From Breoghania sp037026715 (GTDB taxonomy: Bacteria; Pseudomonadota; Alphaproteobacteria; Rhizobiales; Stappiaceae), in assembly GCF_037026715.1 (NCBI RefSeq), contig NZ_JBANCG010000004.1, forward strand, positions 1 to 64,000: a stretch of DNA of 64,000 nucleotides, read 5' to 3'. Shown piece by piece: positions 25,636 through 34,837 of this stretch (positions are counted from its first letter, which is position 1; each line of letters begins with the position of its first letter). The notes beneath the pieces are model-generated. The model was not told the DNA's origin, searched no databases, and saw only the letters and a program-made list of their open reading frames with translations. A program made the translations under genes and the position numbers.

Positions 25636-27170
25636 GCGCGCTCCTTGAAGACGTCGCTCGGGGTGTGGACCGTGCGGGTGCGTTTGGCGGAGAAGAGATC
25701 GGGGGTGGAGGTGCCGCCCGAACAGCCGTTGCCGAAGGAGAAGCCGCAGGAGCCGCGCACGTCGTAGGCGTCCTCGGAGATCTCGCGGTGCGAGGTCGGG
25801 ATGACGAAGCGGTCCTCGTAATTGGCGATCGCCATCACCTGGTACATGTCCTCGATCATCTGAGGGCTCATGCCGACGCGTTTTGCCACCGCCTCGTCGA
25901 TGACGCCGTCGACGGTCTTGGCACGCATGTAGGCGCGCATCGCCAGCATGCGTTCCAGCGCATGGACGACCGGCTTCTCGTTGCCGGCGGTCAGGAGGTT
26001 GGCGAGATAGCGAACGGGGATGCGCATGGAGCGCACGTCGGGCATGGCACCGTCCATGCCGATCTTGCCGGCCTCGGCCGCCGACTGGATGGGCGAGAGC
26101 GGCGGGATGTACCAGACCATCGGCAGGGTCCGGTATTCGGGATGGAGCGGGAAGGCGACCTTCCATTCCATCGCCATCTTGTAGACCGGCGAGTGCCTGG
26201 CAGCTTCCAGCCAGGCGTCAGAAATCCCGTCCTTGCGGGCCTGCTCGATAACCTTGGGATCGTTCGGATCGAGGAAGATCTTCAGCTGCGCCTCATAGAG
26301 ATCCTTCTCGTCCGAGCAGGATGCCGCTTCCTCGATGCGGTCGGCATCATAGAGCACGACGCCCAGATAGCGGATGCGGCCGACGCAGGTTTCCGAGCAC
26401 ACGGTCGGGTGCCCCGCCTCGATGCGCGGATAGCAGAAGACGCACTTTTCCGATTTTCCCGACGACCAGTTGTAGTAGATCTTCTTGTACGGACAACCGG
26501 AGACGCACATTCGCCAGCCCCGGCATTTCTCCTGGTCGATCAGGACGATGCCGTCGTCCTCGCGCTTGTAAATCGCGCCCGAGGGGCAGGAGGCGACGCA
26601 GGCCGGGTTGAGGCAATGCTCGCACAGGCGCGGCAGATACATCATGAAGGTGTTTTCGAACTGGCCGTAGATCTCCTTCTCGACCCCTTCGAAATTGACG
26701 TCTTTGGAGCGCTTGGAAAACTCGCCGCCCAGGATCTCCTCCCAGTTTGGCCCCCACTCGATCTTTTCCATGCGTTCGCCGGAGATCAGCGAGCGCGGCC
26801 GGGCCGTCGGCATGGTCTTGCCTTCGGGTGCCGTCTGCAGGTGCTCGTAGTCGAAGTCGAACGGCTCGTAGTAGTCGTCGATCTCCGGCAGGTCTGGGTT
26901 GGCGAAGATGTTGGCGAGGATGCGCCACTTGGCGCCGGCCTTCGGCCGGATCCTGCCGTTCTTGCCGCGCACCCAGCCGCCGTTCCACTTCTTCTGGTTT
27001 TCCCACTCCTTCGGGTAGCCGATGCCGGGCTTGGTCTCCACGTTGTTGAACCAGGCGTATTCGACGCCCTCGCGATTGGTCCACACGTTCTTGCAGGTGA
27101 CGGAACAGGTGTGACAACCGATGCACTTGTCGAGGTTCAACACCATTCCGATTTGGGCACGGATCTTCAT
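25632..27170 (-). CDS. narH: NarH, nitrate reductase beta subunit (iron-sulfur)
   Basis: 512 residues from the ATG at 27170, overlapping the narG stop. Cysteine clusters are typical: CIGCHTCSVTCKNVW near the N-terminus, CEHCLNPACVASCP, CRGWRMCVSGCPYKK (a Trp in the position that makes one cluster a [3Fe-4S]) and CVFCYPRIEAG with CSETCVGRIRY. It carries four Fe-S centres and moves electrons from NarI to NarG on the cytoplasmic face of the membrane. Length and order match NarH of Paracoccus and E. coli. Confidence 0.97.
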   Translation of the reverse strand: MKIRAQIGMVLNLDKCIGCHTCSVTCKNVWTNREGVEYAWFNNVETKPGIGYPKEWENQKKWNGGWVRGKNGRIRPKAGAKWRILANIFANPDLPEIDDYYEPFDFDYEHLQTAPEGKTMPTARPRSLISGERMEKIEWGPNWEEILGGEFSKRSKDVNFEGVEKEIYGQFENTFMMYLPRLCEHCLNPACVASCPSGAIYKREDDGIVLIDQEKCRGWRMCVSGCPYKKIYYNWSSGKSEKCVFCYPRIEAGHPTVCSETCVGRIRYLGVVLYDADRIEEAASCSDEKDLYEAQLKIFLDPNDPKVIEQARKDGISDAWLEAARHSPVYKMAMEWKVAFPLHPEYRTLPMVWYIPPLSPIQSAAEAGKIGMDGAMPDVRSMRIPVRYLANLLTAGNEKPVVHALERMLAMRAYMRAKTVDGVIDEAVAKRVGMSPQMIEDMYQVMAIANYEDRFVIPTSHREISEDAYDVRGSCGFSFGNGCSGGTSTPDLFSAKRTRTVHTPSDVFKERA

Positions 27171-30100
27171 TCTGCCGCCTCCTTGGCATGGGTGCCTGCG
27201 GTTCGCTCCTCGCCGTCGAGCCAGTCGACCTTCTCCAGCCGCCGCACGACGACGAATTCGTCGCGGTTGGCGCCGACGGTGCCGTAGTAGTTGAAGCCGT
27301 AGGATTGCTGGGCGTAGCCGCCGATCATGTGGGTCGGCTTGGTGATCGTCCGGGTGACCGAGTTGTGGATGCCGCCGCGCTGGCCGGTGATCTTCGATCC
27401 CGGCGTGTTCACGATCTTCTCCTGCGCGTGGTACATGAAGAGCGTTCCGTCCTTCATGCGCTGGGAGACGACCGCACGGGCGACCAGCGCGCCGTTGGCG
27501 TTGTAGACCTCCACCCAGTCGTTGTCGGCGATACCGGCCTTCGCGGCGTCGGTCTCCGACAGCCAAACGACAGGCCCGCCGCGATTGAGCGTCAGCATCA
27601 GCAGGTTGTCTGTGTAGGTCGAATGGATGCCCCACTTCTGGTGCGGGGTGATGAAGTTCAGCACCAGATGCGGCGCGCCGTCGGCCTTGGCGGCGAGCGC
27701 GGGATTGACCGACTTGGTGTCGATCGGCGGGCGATAGACGCAGAAGCCCTCGCCGAAGGCCCGCATCCACAGATGGTCCTGATAGAGCTGCTGGCGGCCG
27801 GTGAGCGTGCGCCAGGGGATCAGCTCGTGGACGTTGGTGTAGCCGGCATTGTAGCAGACCTTTTCCGATTCAAGGCCGGACCAGGTCGGCGAGGAGATGA
27901 TCTTGCGCGGCTGGGCGACCACGTCGCGGAAGCGGATCTTCTCGTCCTCCTTGGGGATGGCGAGATGGGCGTGTTCGCGGCCCGTGGCCTTCGACAGCGC
28001 TTCCCAGGCCTTGACCGCGACCTCGCCGTTCGTCTCCGGCGCAAGCGACAGGATGACCTCGGTCGCATCGATATCCGTCTCGATCCGCGGCCGGCCCTTC
28101 GATGCGCCGTCCTCGGTGACGAGGCCGTTCAGGCGACCGAGCAGATCCACTTCGTGCTCGGTGTTCCAGGAAATCCCCTTGCCACCGTTGCCGAGCTTGT
28201 CCATCAGCGGCCCGAGCGACGTGAAGCGCTTGTAGAGGTTGGGATAGTCGCGCTCGACCACGGTGATCGCCGGCATCGTGCGCCCCGGAACCGGGTCGGT
28301 CTCGCCCTTCTTCCAGTCGCGCACGTCGAGCGGCTGGGCGAGTTCGCCGGCCGTGTCGTGCAGGATCGGCACCATCACGACGTCGTTCTCCACGCCCAGC
28401 ACTTCCGGCGCCACGTCAGAGAACGAGCGGGCGATCCCCTTGAAGATGTCCCAGTCGCTTCTGGCCTCCCAGGCGGGATCGGCCGCGCTCGTCAGCGGGT
28501 GGATGAAGGGGTGCATGTCGGAGGTGTTGAGGTCGTTCTTCTCGTACCAGGTTGCGGTGGGAAGGACGATGTCGGAATAGACGCAGGTGGTGGACATGCG
28601 GAAGTCGAGCGTGACCAGCAGGTCGAGCTTTCCTTCCGGCGCCTCCTCGTGCCAGGCGACTTCCTTGGACTGCGCTACGCCTTCTTCGCCAAGATCCTTG
28701 CCCAGCACGCCATGCGATGTGCCGAGCAGGTGCTTGAGGAAATACTCGTGCCCCTTGCCCGACGAGCCCAGCAGGTTGGAGCGCCAGACGAACAGATTGC
28801 GCGGCCAGTTGGCGGGATCGTCCGGGTCCTCGCACGACATCTTGAGGCTGCCGTCCTTGAGCGCGGAGACGACAAAGTCCTTCGCCTCCACCCTGGCCTT
28901 GGCCGCCGCCTTGGCGACCTCCAGCGGATTGGTGCGAAGCTGGGGCGCCGACGGCAGCCACCCCATGCGTTCGGCGCGGATGTTGTAGTCGATCAGCGCG
29001 CCGTCCCACGGTCCTTCCGGCGCCGTCGGCGACAGGATTTCCTCCACCTTGAGCGTCTCGTAACGCCACTGGTCGGTGTGGGCATAGAAAAACGATGTGG
29101 AGTTCATCTGCCGTGGCGGGCGCGACCAGTCGAGACCGAAGGCGAGCGGCAGCCAGCCGGTCTGCGGCCGGAGCTTTTCCTGCCCCACATAATGGCTCCA
29201 GCCCCCGCCGGACTGGCCGACGCAACCGCACATGACCAGGAGATTGATGATCCCCCGATAGGCCATGTCCATGTGATACCAGTGGTTGAGACCGGCTCCG
29301 AGGATGACCATCGAGCGGCCGTTGGTCTTTTCCGCGTTGGATGCGAATTCGCGCGCCACGGTGACGATATGGTCGCGCGGCACGCCGGTGATCCGCTCCG
29401 CCCAGGCCGGCGTGTAGGGCAGATCCTCGTCGTAGGCGCTGGCGGAATTGGCGTCGTCCAGGCCACGGTCGAGCCCGTAGTTTGCCACGAACAGGTCGAA
29501 CACGGTGGCGACGATGGTCTCGCCGTCGGCCAGCTTCAGCCTGCGGGCCGGAACCTTGCGCACCAGCACGCTGTCATGCTCGGTTCCTTCGAAGAAATCG
29601 TGCTCACGATTGCCGAAATAGGGGAAACCGACGGAGGCGACCTCGTCATGGTCCTCGCCGAGGATCAGCGAGAGGCGCAGGGCGACGTCCCTGCCCTTGC
29701 CGTCCTTGGCCTCCAGATTCCACTTGCCCTGCTCGCCCCAGCGAAAGCCGATGGAGCCGTTGGGCGTCACCAGTGCCCCGTCCGCGTCGATGGCGACCGT
29801 CTTCCACTCGGGATTGTTGGCTTCGCCCAGTTCGTCGGAGAAATCGGAGGCGCGCAGCATCCGGTCGGGAACGAGGCGGCCGTCCTTCTCGACGAGCTTC
29901 ACCAGCATCGGCATGTCGGTGTAGCGGCGGCAATAGTCCTCGAAATACTCCGCCTGCCGGTCGAGGTGGAATTCGCGCAGAATGACGTGGCCCATGGCCA
30001 GCGCCAGCGCCGCATCCGTGCCCTGCTTGGGGTGCAGCCACATGTCGGAGAATTTCGCGGCCTCGGAATAGTCCGGCGAGACCACCACCGACTTGGTGCC

Positions 30101-30922
30101 CTTGTAGCGGACCTCGGTGTAGAAATGGGCGTCCGGCGTGCGCGTCTGCGGCACGTTGGAGCCCCACAGCATCAGGAAGCCGGCATTGTACCAGTCGGCC
30201 GATTCCGGAACGTCCGTCTGCTCGCCCCAGGTCATCGGCGAGGCCGGCGGCAGGTCGCAGTACCAGTCGTAGAAGGACAGGCACGTGCCGCCCAGCAGCG
30301 ACAGGTAGCGGGCACCGGCCGCATAGGAGACCATCGACATGGCCGGGATCGGCGAAAAGCCGACGACCCGGTCCGGACCCCACGTCTTCGCCGTATAGGC
30401 GTTGGCGGCGGCGATGATCTCGTTGACCTCGTCCCAGGTGGCGCGCACGAAGCCGCCGAGACCGCGCACCTTGACGTATTCGGCCCGCTTTGCCGGATCC
30501 TCCTGGATCGCCGCCCAGGCGCCGACCGGGGTCTTCACGGCTCTCTCGCGTCGCCACAGCTTCAGAAGCCGGGAACGGATCAGCGGGTATTTCACCCGGT
30601 TGGCAGAATACATGTACCAGGAGTAGCTGGCGCCGCGCGAACAGCCGCGCGGTTCGTGGTTGGGCAGGTCCGGCCGGGTGCGCGGATAATCGGTCTGCTG
30701 GGTCTCCCAGGTCACGATCCCGCCCTTGACGTAGACCTTCCACGAGCACGAGCCGGTGCAGTTCACGCCATGGGTGGAGCGCACGATCTTGTCGTGCTGC
30801 CAGCGCTTTCTGTAGGCGTCTTCCCAGGCGCGGCTCTCGTTGGTGGTCACGCCGTGGCCATCGGCGAAGGTGCCGACGTTGCGCGGTTTGAGGAAGTTCA
30901 ATCGGTCGATCAGATTTGACAT
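27167..30922 (-). CDS. narG: NarG, membrane-bound respiratory nitrate reductase catalytic subunit
   Basis: 1251 residues from the ATG at 30922 (MSNLIDRLNFLKPRN). The FS0 cluster motif with histidine is visible in STHGVNCTGSCSWKVY, and the molybdenum-site aspartate region in YDWYCDLPPASPMTWGEQTDVPESADWYN. No twin-arginine signal peptide is recognisable, so it is the cytoplasm-facing Nar enzyme, not periplasmic Nap. It reduces nitrate to nitrite with electrons from quinol through NarI and NarH. It lies 25 bases downstream of narK2. A long plus-strand open frame opposite it is a composition artefact. Confidence 0.98.
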   Translation of the reverse strand: MSNLIDRLNFLKPRNVGTFADGHGVTTNESRAWEDAYRKRWQHDKIVRSTHGVNCTGSCSWKVYVKGGIVTWETQQTDYPRTRPDLPNHEPRGCSRGASYSWYMYSANRVKYPLIRSRLLKLWRRERAVKTPVGAWAAIQEDPAKRAEYVKVRGLGGFVRATWDEVNEIIAAANAYTAKTWGPDRVVGFSPIPAMSMVSYAAGARYLSLLGGTCLSFYDWYCDLPPASPMTWGEQTDVPESADWYNAGFLMLWGSNVPQTRTPDAHFYTEVRYKGTKSVVVSPDYSEAAKFSDMWLHPKQGTDAALALAMGHVILREFHLDRQAEYFEDYCRRYTDMPMLVKLVEKDGRLVPDRMLRASDFSDELGEANNPEWKTVAIDADGALVTPNGSIGFRWGEQGKWNLEAKDGKGRDVALRLSLILGEDHDEVASVGFPYFGNREHDFFEGTEHDSVLVRKVPARRLKLADGETIVATVFDLFVANYGLDRGLDDANSASAYDEDLPYTPAWAERITGVPRDHIVTVAREFASNAEKTNGRSMVILGAGLNHWYHMDMAYRGIINLLVMCGCVGQSGGGWSHYVGQEKLRPQTGWLPLAFGLDWSRPPRQMNSTSFFYAHTDQWRYETLKVEEILSPTAPEGPWDGALIDYNIRAERMGWLPSAPQLRTNPLEVAKAAAKARVEAKDFVVSALKDGSLKMSCEDPDDPANWPRNLFVWRSNLLGSSGKGHEYFLKHLLGTSHGVLGKDLGEEGVAQSKEVAWHEEAPEGKLDLLVTLDFRMSTTCVYSDIVLPTATWYEKNDLNTSDMHPFIHPLTSAADPAWEARSDWDIFKGIARSFSDVAPEVLGVENDVVMVPILHDTAGELAQPLDVRDWKKGETDPVPGRTMPAITVVERDYPNLYKRFTSLGPLMDKLGNGGKGISWNTEHEVDLLGRLNGLVTEDGASKGRPRIETDIDATEVILSLAPETNGEVAVKAWEALSKATGREHAHLAIPKEDEKIRFRDVVAQPRKIISSPTWSGLESEKVCYNAGYTNVHELIPWRTLTGRQQLYQDHLWMRAFGEGFCVYRPPIDTKSVNPALAAKADGAPHLVLNFITPHQKWGIHSTYTDNLLMLTLNRGGPVVWLSETDAAKAGIADNDWVEVYNANGALVARAVVSQRMKDGTLFMYHAQEKIVNTPGSKITGQRGGIHNSVTRTITKPTHMIGGYAQQSYGFNYYGTVGANRDEFVVVRRLEKVDWLDGEERTAGTHAKEAAE

Positions 30923-30947
30923 TGCGATTACCTTTCCCGCGGGTTTC

Positions 30948-32342
30948 TCAGCAGGGCACCGGCGCGGAGCGGCGCGCGTAGAAGGCCCAGGTGATGACGA
31001 CGCAGACCGCATAGAAGATGCCGAAGCACCAAAGGGCCGCTTCCGGACCGCCTGTCATGGCGATGGAGGTGCCGTAGGCCTTGGGGATGAAGAAGGCGCC
31101 GTAGGCGGCGATGGCCGAGGTGAAGGCGATGATCGCCGCGCTCTCGCGCTCCGACTGCTTGAACAGCGCGTCGCCGGCGAGTTCCGGCATCAGCCGCGGC
31201 ACTTCGCGGCGCATGATCGAGGGGATCATCTGGAAGGTGGAGGCGTTGCCGACGCCGGTCAGGAAGAACAGGGCCATGAAGCAGGCAAAGAAGCCCCAGA
31301 AGGCGCCCGGCTGGTCCTTGGCGGCGAGGAAGTAGAGCACGCCCGCAACCGCCAAGATCATGCCGACGAAGGTCCACAGCGTCACCCGGCCGCCGCCCCA
31401 GCGATCGGAGATCCAGCCCGTCGCCGCCCGGCTGAGCGCGCCCACGAGTGGACCGAGAAAGGCATAGGAAAGCGCATCGACGGCGGGAAACTGCGTCTTC
31501 ATCAGGAGCGGGAAGCCCGCCGAATAGCCGATGAAGGAGCCGAAGGTGCCGGTATAGAGGATGCACATGATCCAGTTGTGCTTGCGGGTGAAGATGATCG
31601 ACTGCTCCTTGAAGCTCGCCTGCGCGGAGGCGATGTCGTTCATCCCGAACCAGGCCGCGAGCGCGCTCACCGCGATGAAGGGCACCCAGACGTAGCCGGC
31701 GTTCTGGAGCCACAGCCGGGAGCCGTCCGACAAAGTCTGCGGATCGCCGCCGATCGCGCCGAAGACGCCGGCGGTGATGACCAGCGGCACCAGGAACTGC
31801 ATCACCGAGACGCCGAGATTGCCGAGACCGGCATTCAGCGCCAGCGCGTTGCCCTTGGTCTTCTTGGGGTAGAAGTAAGCGATGTTGGCCATGGAGGAGG
31901 CGAAGTTGCCGCCGCCGAAGCCGCACATCAGCGCCAGAATGAGAAAGGTCGTGTAGGACGTCGTGGAATCCTGCACGGCGATGCCGATGCCGATGGCCGG
32001 CAGGAGAAGCGACGCGGAGGACAGTGCGGTCCATTTCCGTCCGCCGAAGATCGGGATCATGAAGCTGTAGAAGATGCGCAAGGTGGCGCCAGAAAGCCCC
32101 GGCAATGCGGCGAGCCAGAAGCGTTCGCCGACCGAGAAGTCGAAGCCGATGGCCGGCATCTTTGCGACCACAACCGACCAGACCATCCACACGGAGAAGG
32201 CCAGCAGCAGGTTGGGGATCGAGATCCACAGGTTGCGGGTGGCGATAGCCCTGCCGGTGGCGTCCCAGAACGGCTCGTCCTCGGGCCGCCAGTCGATCAG
32301 GGTATGGCTGCTTCGGCCGGTGGCGGATGTCGCGGAAGACAT
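30948..32342 (-). CDS. narK: NarK2-type nitrate/nitrite antiporter
   Basis: 464 residues from the ATG at 32342; 12 membrane helices of the major facilitator superfamily. The conserved nitrate signature region is seen in MCGFGGGNFASSMANIAYFYP and again in the C-terminal half in GVGNASTFQMIPSI. Sequence type resembles the NarK2 half of the fused NarK of Paracoccus, the half held to exchange nitrite for nitrate. The gene follows a separate NarK1-type gene with a 117-base gap and precedes narG. An MFS fold is certain; the transport mode is inferred from the family. Confidence 0.93.
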   Translation of the reverse strand: MSSATSATGRSSHTLIDWRPEDEPFWDATGRAIATRNLWISIPNLLLAFSVWMVWSVVVAKMPAIGFDFSVGERFWLAALPGLSGATLRIFYSFMIPIFGGRKWTALSSASLLLPAIGIGIAVQDSTTSYTTFLILALMCGFGGGNFASSMANIAYFYPKKTKGNALALNAGLGNLGVSVMQFLVPLVITAGVFGAIGGDPQTLSDGSRLWLQNAGYVWVPFIAVSALAAWFGMNDIASAQASFKEQSIIFTRKHNWIMCILYTGTFGSFIGYSAGFPLLMKTQFPAVDALSYAFLGPLVGALSRAATGWISDRWGGGRVTLWTFVGMILAVAGVLYFLAAKDQPGAFWGFFACFMALFFLTGVGNASTFQMIPSIMRREVPRLMPELAGDALFKQSERESAAIIAFTSAIAAYGAFFIPKAYGTSIAMTGGPEAALWCFGIFYAVCVVITWAFYARRSAPVPC

Positions 32343-32459
32343 GATCAAGGTTCCTGTCACGGAGAAAAAGGGAGGCGCGGGCGGCGGGGAGACGCGCTCT
32401 GGCCCGCGCCATCGGGCATCCGGCCCGGACCTCAAGGCCCGGCGCCGGCGAGCCCGGGT

Positions 32460-33827
32460 TCAGGCGATCGGATGCGGATGCGCGGCGTCAGGCGCTCGCG
32501 TCATTCCGGCATCGGGTTGCGCGAGCGGCGCATCCGGCACGTCTGAGAGATGTCTCTCGTCCGCGAGCGCGGGATGACGCCTCTTCTCCATCCGGCGGAT
32601 GGCGACATGCATCCAGACCGTGGAGACCGCGACGAGAACGAACATCAGCATGTAGGGGGCGGTCCACACACCCGTTGCATCCAGCAGCACGCCGAAGGCG
32701 ATGGGCAGGAAGAACCCACCGAGGCCGCCGATCATGCCGACCAGGCCGCCGACCGCGCCCACGTGGTGCGGATAGTAGACCGGGATGTGCTTGTAGACCG
32801 CGGCCTTGCCGAGGCTCATGACGAAGCCGAGCAGGACGGTGAGCGCAACAAAGACGGTGACGCCAATACCGAAATGGAAGCTGATCTCGCCTTTGATGCC
32901 CGAGACGGTGTAGCTCGTCTGCGGGTAGCTCATGACGAAAAGGCAGCAGAGCGAGACGATGAAGGTGAGGTACATCACCGAGCGCGCGCCCCACTTGTCC
33001 GACATCCAGCCGCCGAGCGCACGAAAGACGGAGCCGGGCAGCGAATAGAGGCCGGCAAAGACGCCGGCAGTTGTCAGCGGCAGCCCGTAGGCGCCCACAT
33101 AGTAGCGCGGCAGGAAGGAAGCGAGCGCCACGAAGCCGCCGAAGACGAAGAAGTAGTAGGTGGCGAAGCGCCAGACCTGGATGTTCTTCAGCGGGGCGAG
33201 CTGTTCGGCTGCGGAGACGGGCTTGCGTCCGGTGCGCTTGCGCTCTTCCTGGGCCGGATCGTCCTTGGAGAGCAGGTAGAAGAGCACCGCCGTTACAGCC
33301 AGCACGACGGCATAGACGCGCGCTGTGCCTTCCCAGTCGAGCGCCACTACAAGGAAGGGGGCAGCGAAATTCGTGACCGCGGCCCCCACGTTGCCGGCCC
33401 CGAAGATGCCAAGCGCGGTGCCCTGGCGCTCCTTCTCGAACCATTGCGAGACATAGGCGACGCCGATGATGAAGGACCCGCCGGCCAGCCCAAGGCCCAG
33501 CGCGGCCAGCAGGAAGACGTGATAGCTGTGCACGGAGGTCAGCAGCCATACGCAGACCGCGGTGATCAGCATTTGCAGCGGAAACATGATCCGCCCGCCG
33601 AACTGCTCGGTCCACACGCCGAGAAAGATGCGGCTGATCGAACCGGTAAGGACCGGCGTGGCCACGAGGAGGCCGAACTGGGTGTCGGTCAGGCCGAGCT
33701 CACCCTTGATCTTCACTCCGATGATCGAAAAGATCGTCCACACGGCGAAGCAGACCGTGAAGGCGAATGTGCTGAGCCCGAGGGCCCTCAGTTGATCCGG
33801 GCGAGAAACCCCTTCCAACGCATGCAT
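32460..33827 (-). CDS. narK: NarK1-type nitrate transporter (first gene of nar operon)
   Basis: 455 residues from the ATG at 33827 (MHALEGVSRPDQLRALG). It is an MFS protein with 12 helices; the nitrate signature segments are GLGLAGGSFIIGVAYVSQWF in the first half and GFVMSLGKAAVYKHIPVYYPHHVGAVGG in the second. NarK1-type proteins are thought to import nitrate with protons, which would start respiration before nitrite is available for exchange by NarK2. The C-terminal tail of about 40 residues is Pro/His-rich. An FNR-like site lies 84 bases upstream. Confidence 0.93.
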   Translation of the reverse strand: MHALEGVSRPDQLRALGLSTFAFTVCFAVWTIFSIIGVKIKGELGLTDTQFGLLVATPVLTGSISRIFLGVWTEQFGGRIMFPLQMLITAVCVWLLTSVHSYHVFLLAALGLGLAGGSFIIGVAYVSQWFEKERQGTALGIFGAGNVGAAVTNFAAPFLVVALDWEGTARVYAVVLAVTAVLFYLLSKDDPAQEERKRTGRKPVSAAEQLAPLKNIQVWRFATYYFFVFGGFVALASFLPRYYVGAYGLPLTTAGVFAGLYSLPGSVFRALGGWMSDKWGARSVMYLTFIVSLCCLFVMSYPQTSYTVSGIKGEISFHFGIGVTVFVALTVLLGFVMSLGKAAVYKHIPVYYPHHVGAVGGLVGMIGGLGGFFLPIAFGVLLDATGVWTAPYMLMFVLVAVSTVWMHVAIRRMEKRRHPALADERHLSDVPDAPLAQPDAGMTRAPDAAHPHPIA

Positions 33828-33910
33828 CGTGCACCCCTTCGATTGGACGGCTTTTGTTGCCTGTACCTTTGAAGATGTGCGCAAGGTCTGCGCAGGAATG
33901 CGGAAGTCTC

Positions 33911-33924
33911 TTGACCTGAATCAA
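33911..33924. promoter_or_regulatory. FNR-type box upstream of narK1
   Basis: TTGACctgaATCAA matches the FNR/ANR consensus TTGAT-N4-ATCAA at nine of ten half-site bases. It lies 84 bases before the narK1 start codon, a distance that would allow activation from about -41. It may be recognised by an FNR protein encoded elsewhere or by the NarR-like regulator divergently encoded next to it. Confidence 0.75.
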
Positions 33925-34046
33925 CTCTCGCCGACTGTATCGAAGAAACAAGGGCACGCCGTTTCACGATCAAGATGCGGCTTTACGGCCATCACGCAAT
34001 CGTTTGCGAAGCCGCGCCGACATTGCTAAAAGCGACGTGACGTTGC

Positions 34047-34060
34047 TTGATAATTATCAA
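34047..34060. promoter_or_regulatory. Perfect FNR-type box upstream of narR
   Basis: TTGATaattATCAA is a perfect match to the FNR/ANR consensus and fully palindromic. It ends 24 bases before the ATG of the regulator gene, so it may overlap the core promoter and act as a repressor site (autoregulation), although activation with a very short leader is also possible. Another palindrome, CGCAA-TCGT-TTGCG, lies at 33995-34008 in the same intergenic region. Confidence 0.75.
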
Positions 34061-34084
34061 GGATCCGAGGGAGATCGAACCTCG

Positions 34085-34783
34085 ATGCGCTCCAGCGATT
34101 TGCCGGAGGTTCGCGACCTGCAACTGTTCCGCTCGATGTCGGAGGAACGGTTCGCCGAGCTCATGCAGGCCGCCTATCTGCAGACCTTTCCCGCCCAGCT
34201 CGACCTGATCGCCGAAGGCGACAGCGCCGACTTTCTCTATGTGGTGGTGGAGGGCTGCGTCGAGCTCTATGCCAGCTGGAACGACCGCCAGGCGACGATG
34301 GGCATGGTCCATCCGATCGGCACCTTCATTCTTGCGGCCGTGATCAAAGACGCGCCCTATCTGATGTCCGCACGCACCGTGGACAAGTCGAAGGTGCTGC
34401 TGATACCGGCCGAGGACGTGCGGCAGGTGTTCGAGGCGGATTCCGATTTCGCCCGCGCCATCATCAGCGAACTGGCCGATTGCTATCGCGGCATGGTGAA
34501 GGAGCACAAGGATCTGAAACTGCGCTCGGCCGTGGAGCGGTTGGCGAACCGGCTTGTCAGCTTCGAGAAGGAGCAGGGCGGCACCGGCGAACTCGTGCTG
34601 CCCTATGACAAGCGCAAGCTGGCGTCGATGCTCGGCATGACCCCGGAAAACCTCTCGCGGGCGCTGAACACGCTGCGCCCCTATGGCGTGGACGTGGACG
34701 GCAACGTGATCCGCCTGACGGACATGCCGGCGCTCACCACGCTTGCCAAGCCGAGCGCGCTCATCGACGACCGCACCACCTGA
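34085..34783 (+). CDS. narR: Crp/Fnr-family regulator, NarR-like
   Basis: 232 residues from the ATG at 34085. An N-terminal cyclic-nucleotide-binding-type beta barrel (IAEGDSADFLYVVVEGCVELY, MGMVHPIGTFILAAVI), a dimerisation helix (MVKEHKDLKLRSAVERLANRLV) and a winged helix-turn-helix (KRKLASMLGMTPENLSRALNTLRPYGV) are all present. Only two cysteines occur and there is no N-terminal cysteine group, so it cannot hold the oxygen-sensing Fe-S cluster of FNR. In Paracoccus the equivalent cluster-free protein NarR activates narK in response to nitrate or nitrite. The divergent position beside narK1 supports that name; proof would need a tree. Confidence 0.72.
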   Translation: MRSSDLPEVRDLQLFRSMSEERFAELMQAAYLQTFPAQLDLIAEGDSADFLYVVVEGCVELYASWNDRQATMGMVHPIGTFILAAVIKDAPYLMSARTVDKSKVLLIPAEDVRQVFEADSDFARAIISELADCYRGMVKEHKDLKLRSAVERLANRLVSFEKEQGGTGELVLPYDKRKLASMLGMTPENLSRALNTLRPYGVDVDGNVIRLTDMPALTTLAKPSALIDDRTT

Positions 34784-34837
34784 GGGACGAAGGAAACGGA
34801 TGGCAGAGCGGGGCGGCCGCATCCGCCGCGAGTGAGG

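Noticed and set aside
27188..30919. Plus-strand open frame of 1243 codons opposite narG
   Set aside because: It is an antisense shadow of a high-GC gene. NarG motifs are on the minus strand and no ribosome binding site or domain supports the plus frame.
30928..32412. Alternative minus-strand frame over narK2
   Set aside because: It reads as Arg-rich noise; the neighbouring frame contains twelve hydrophobic helices and MFS motifs.
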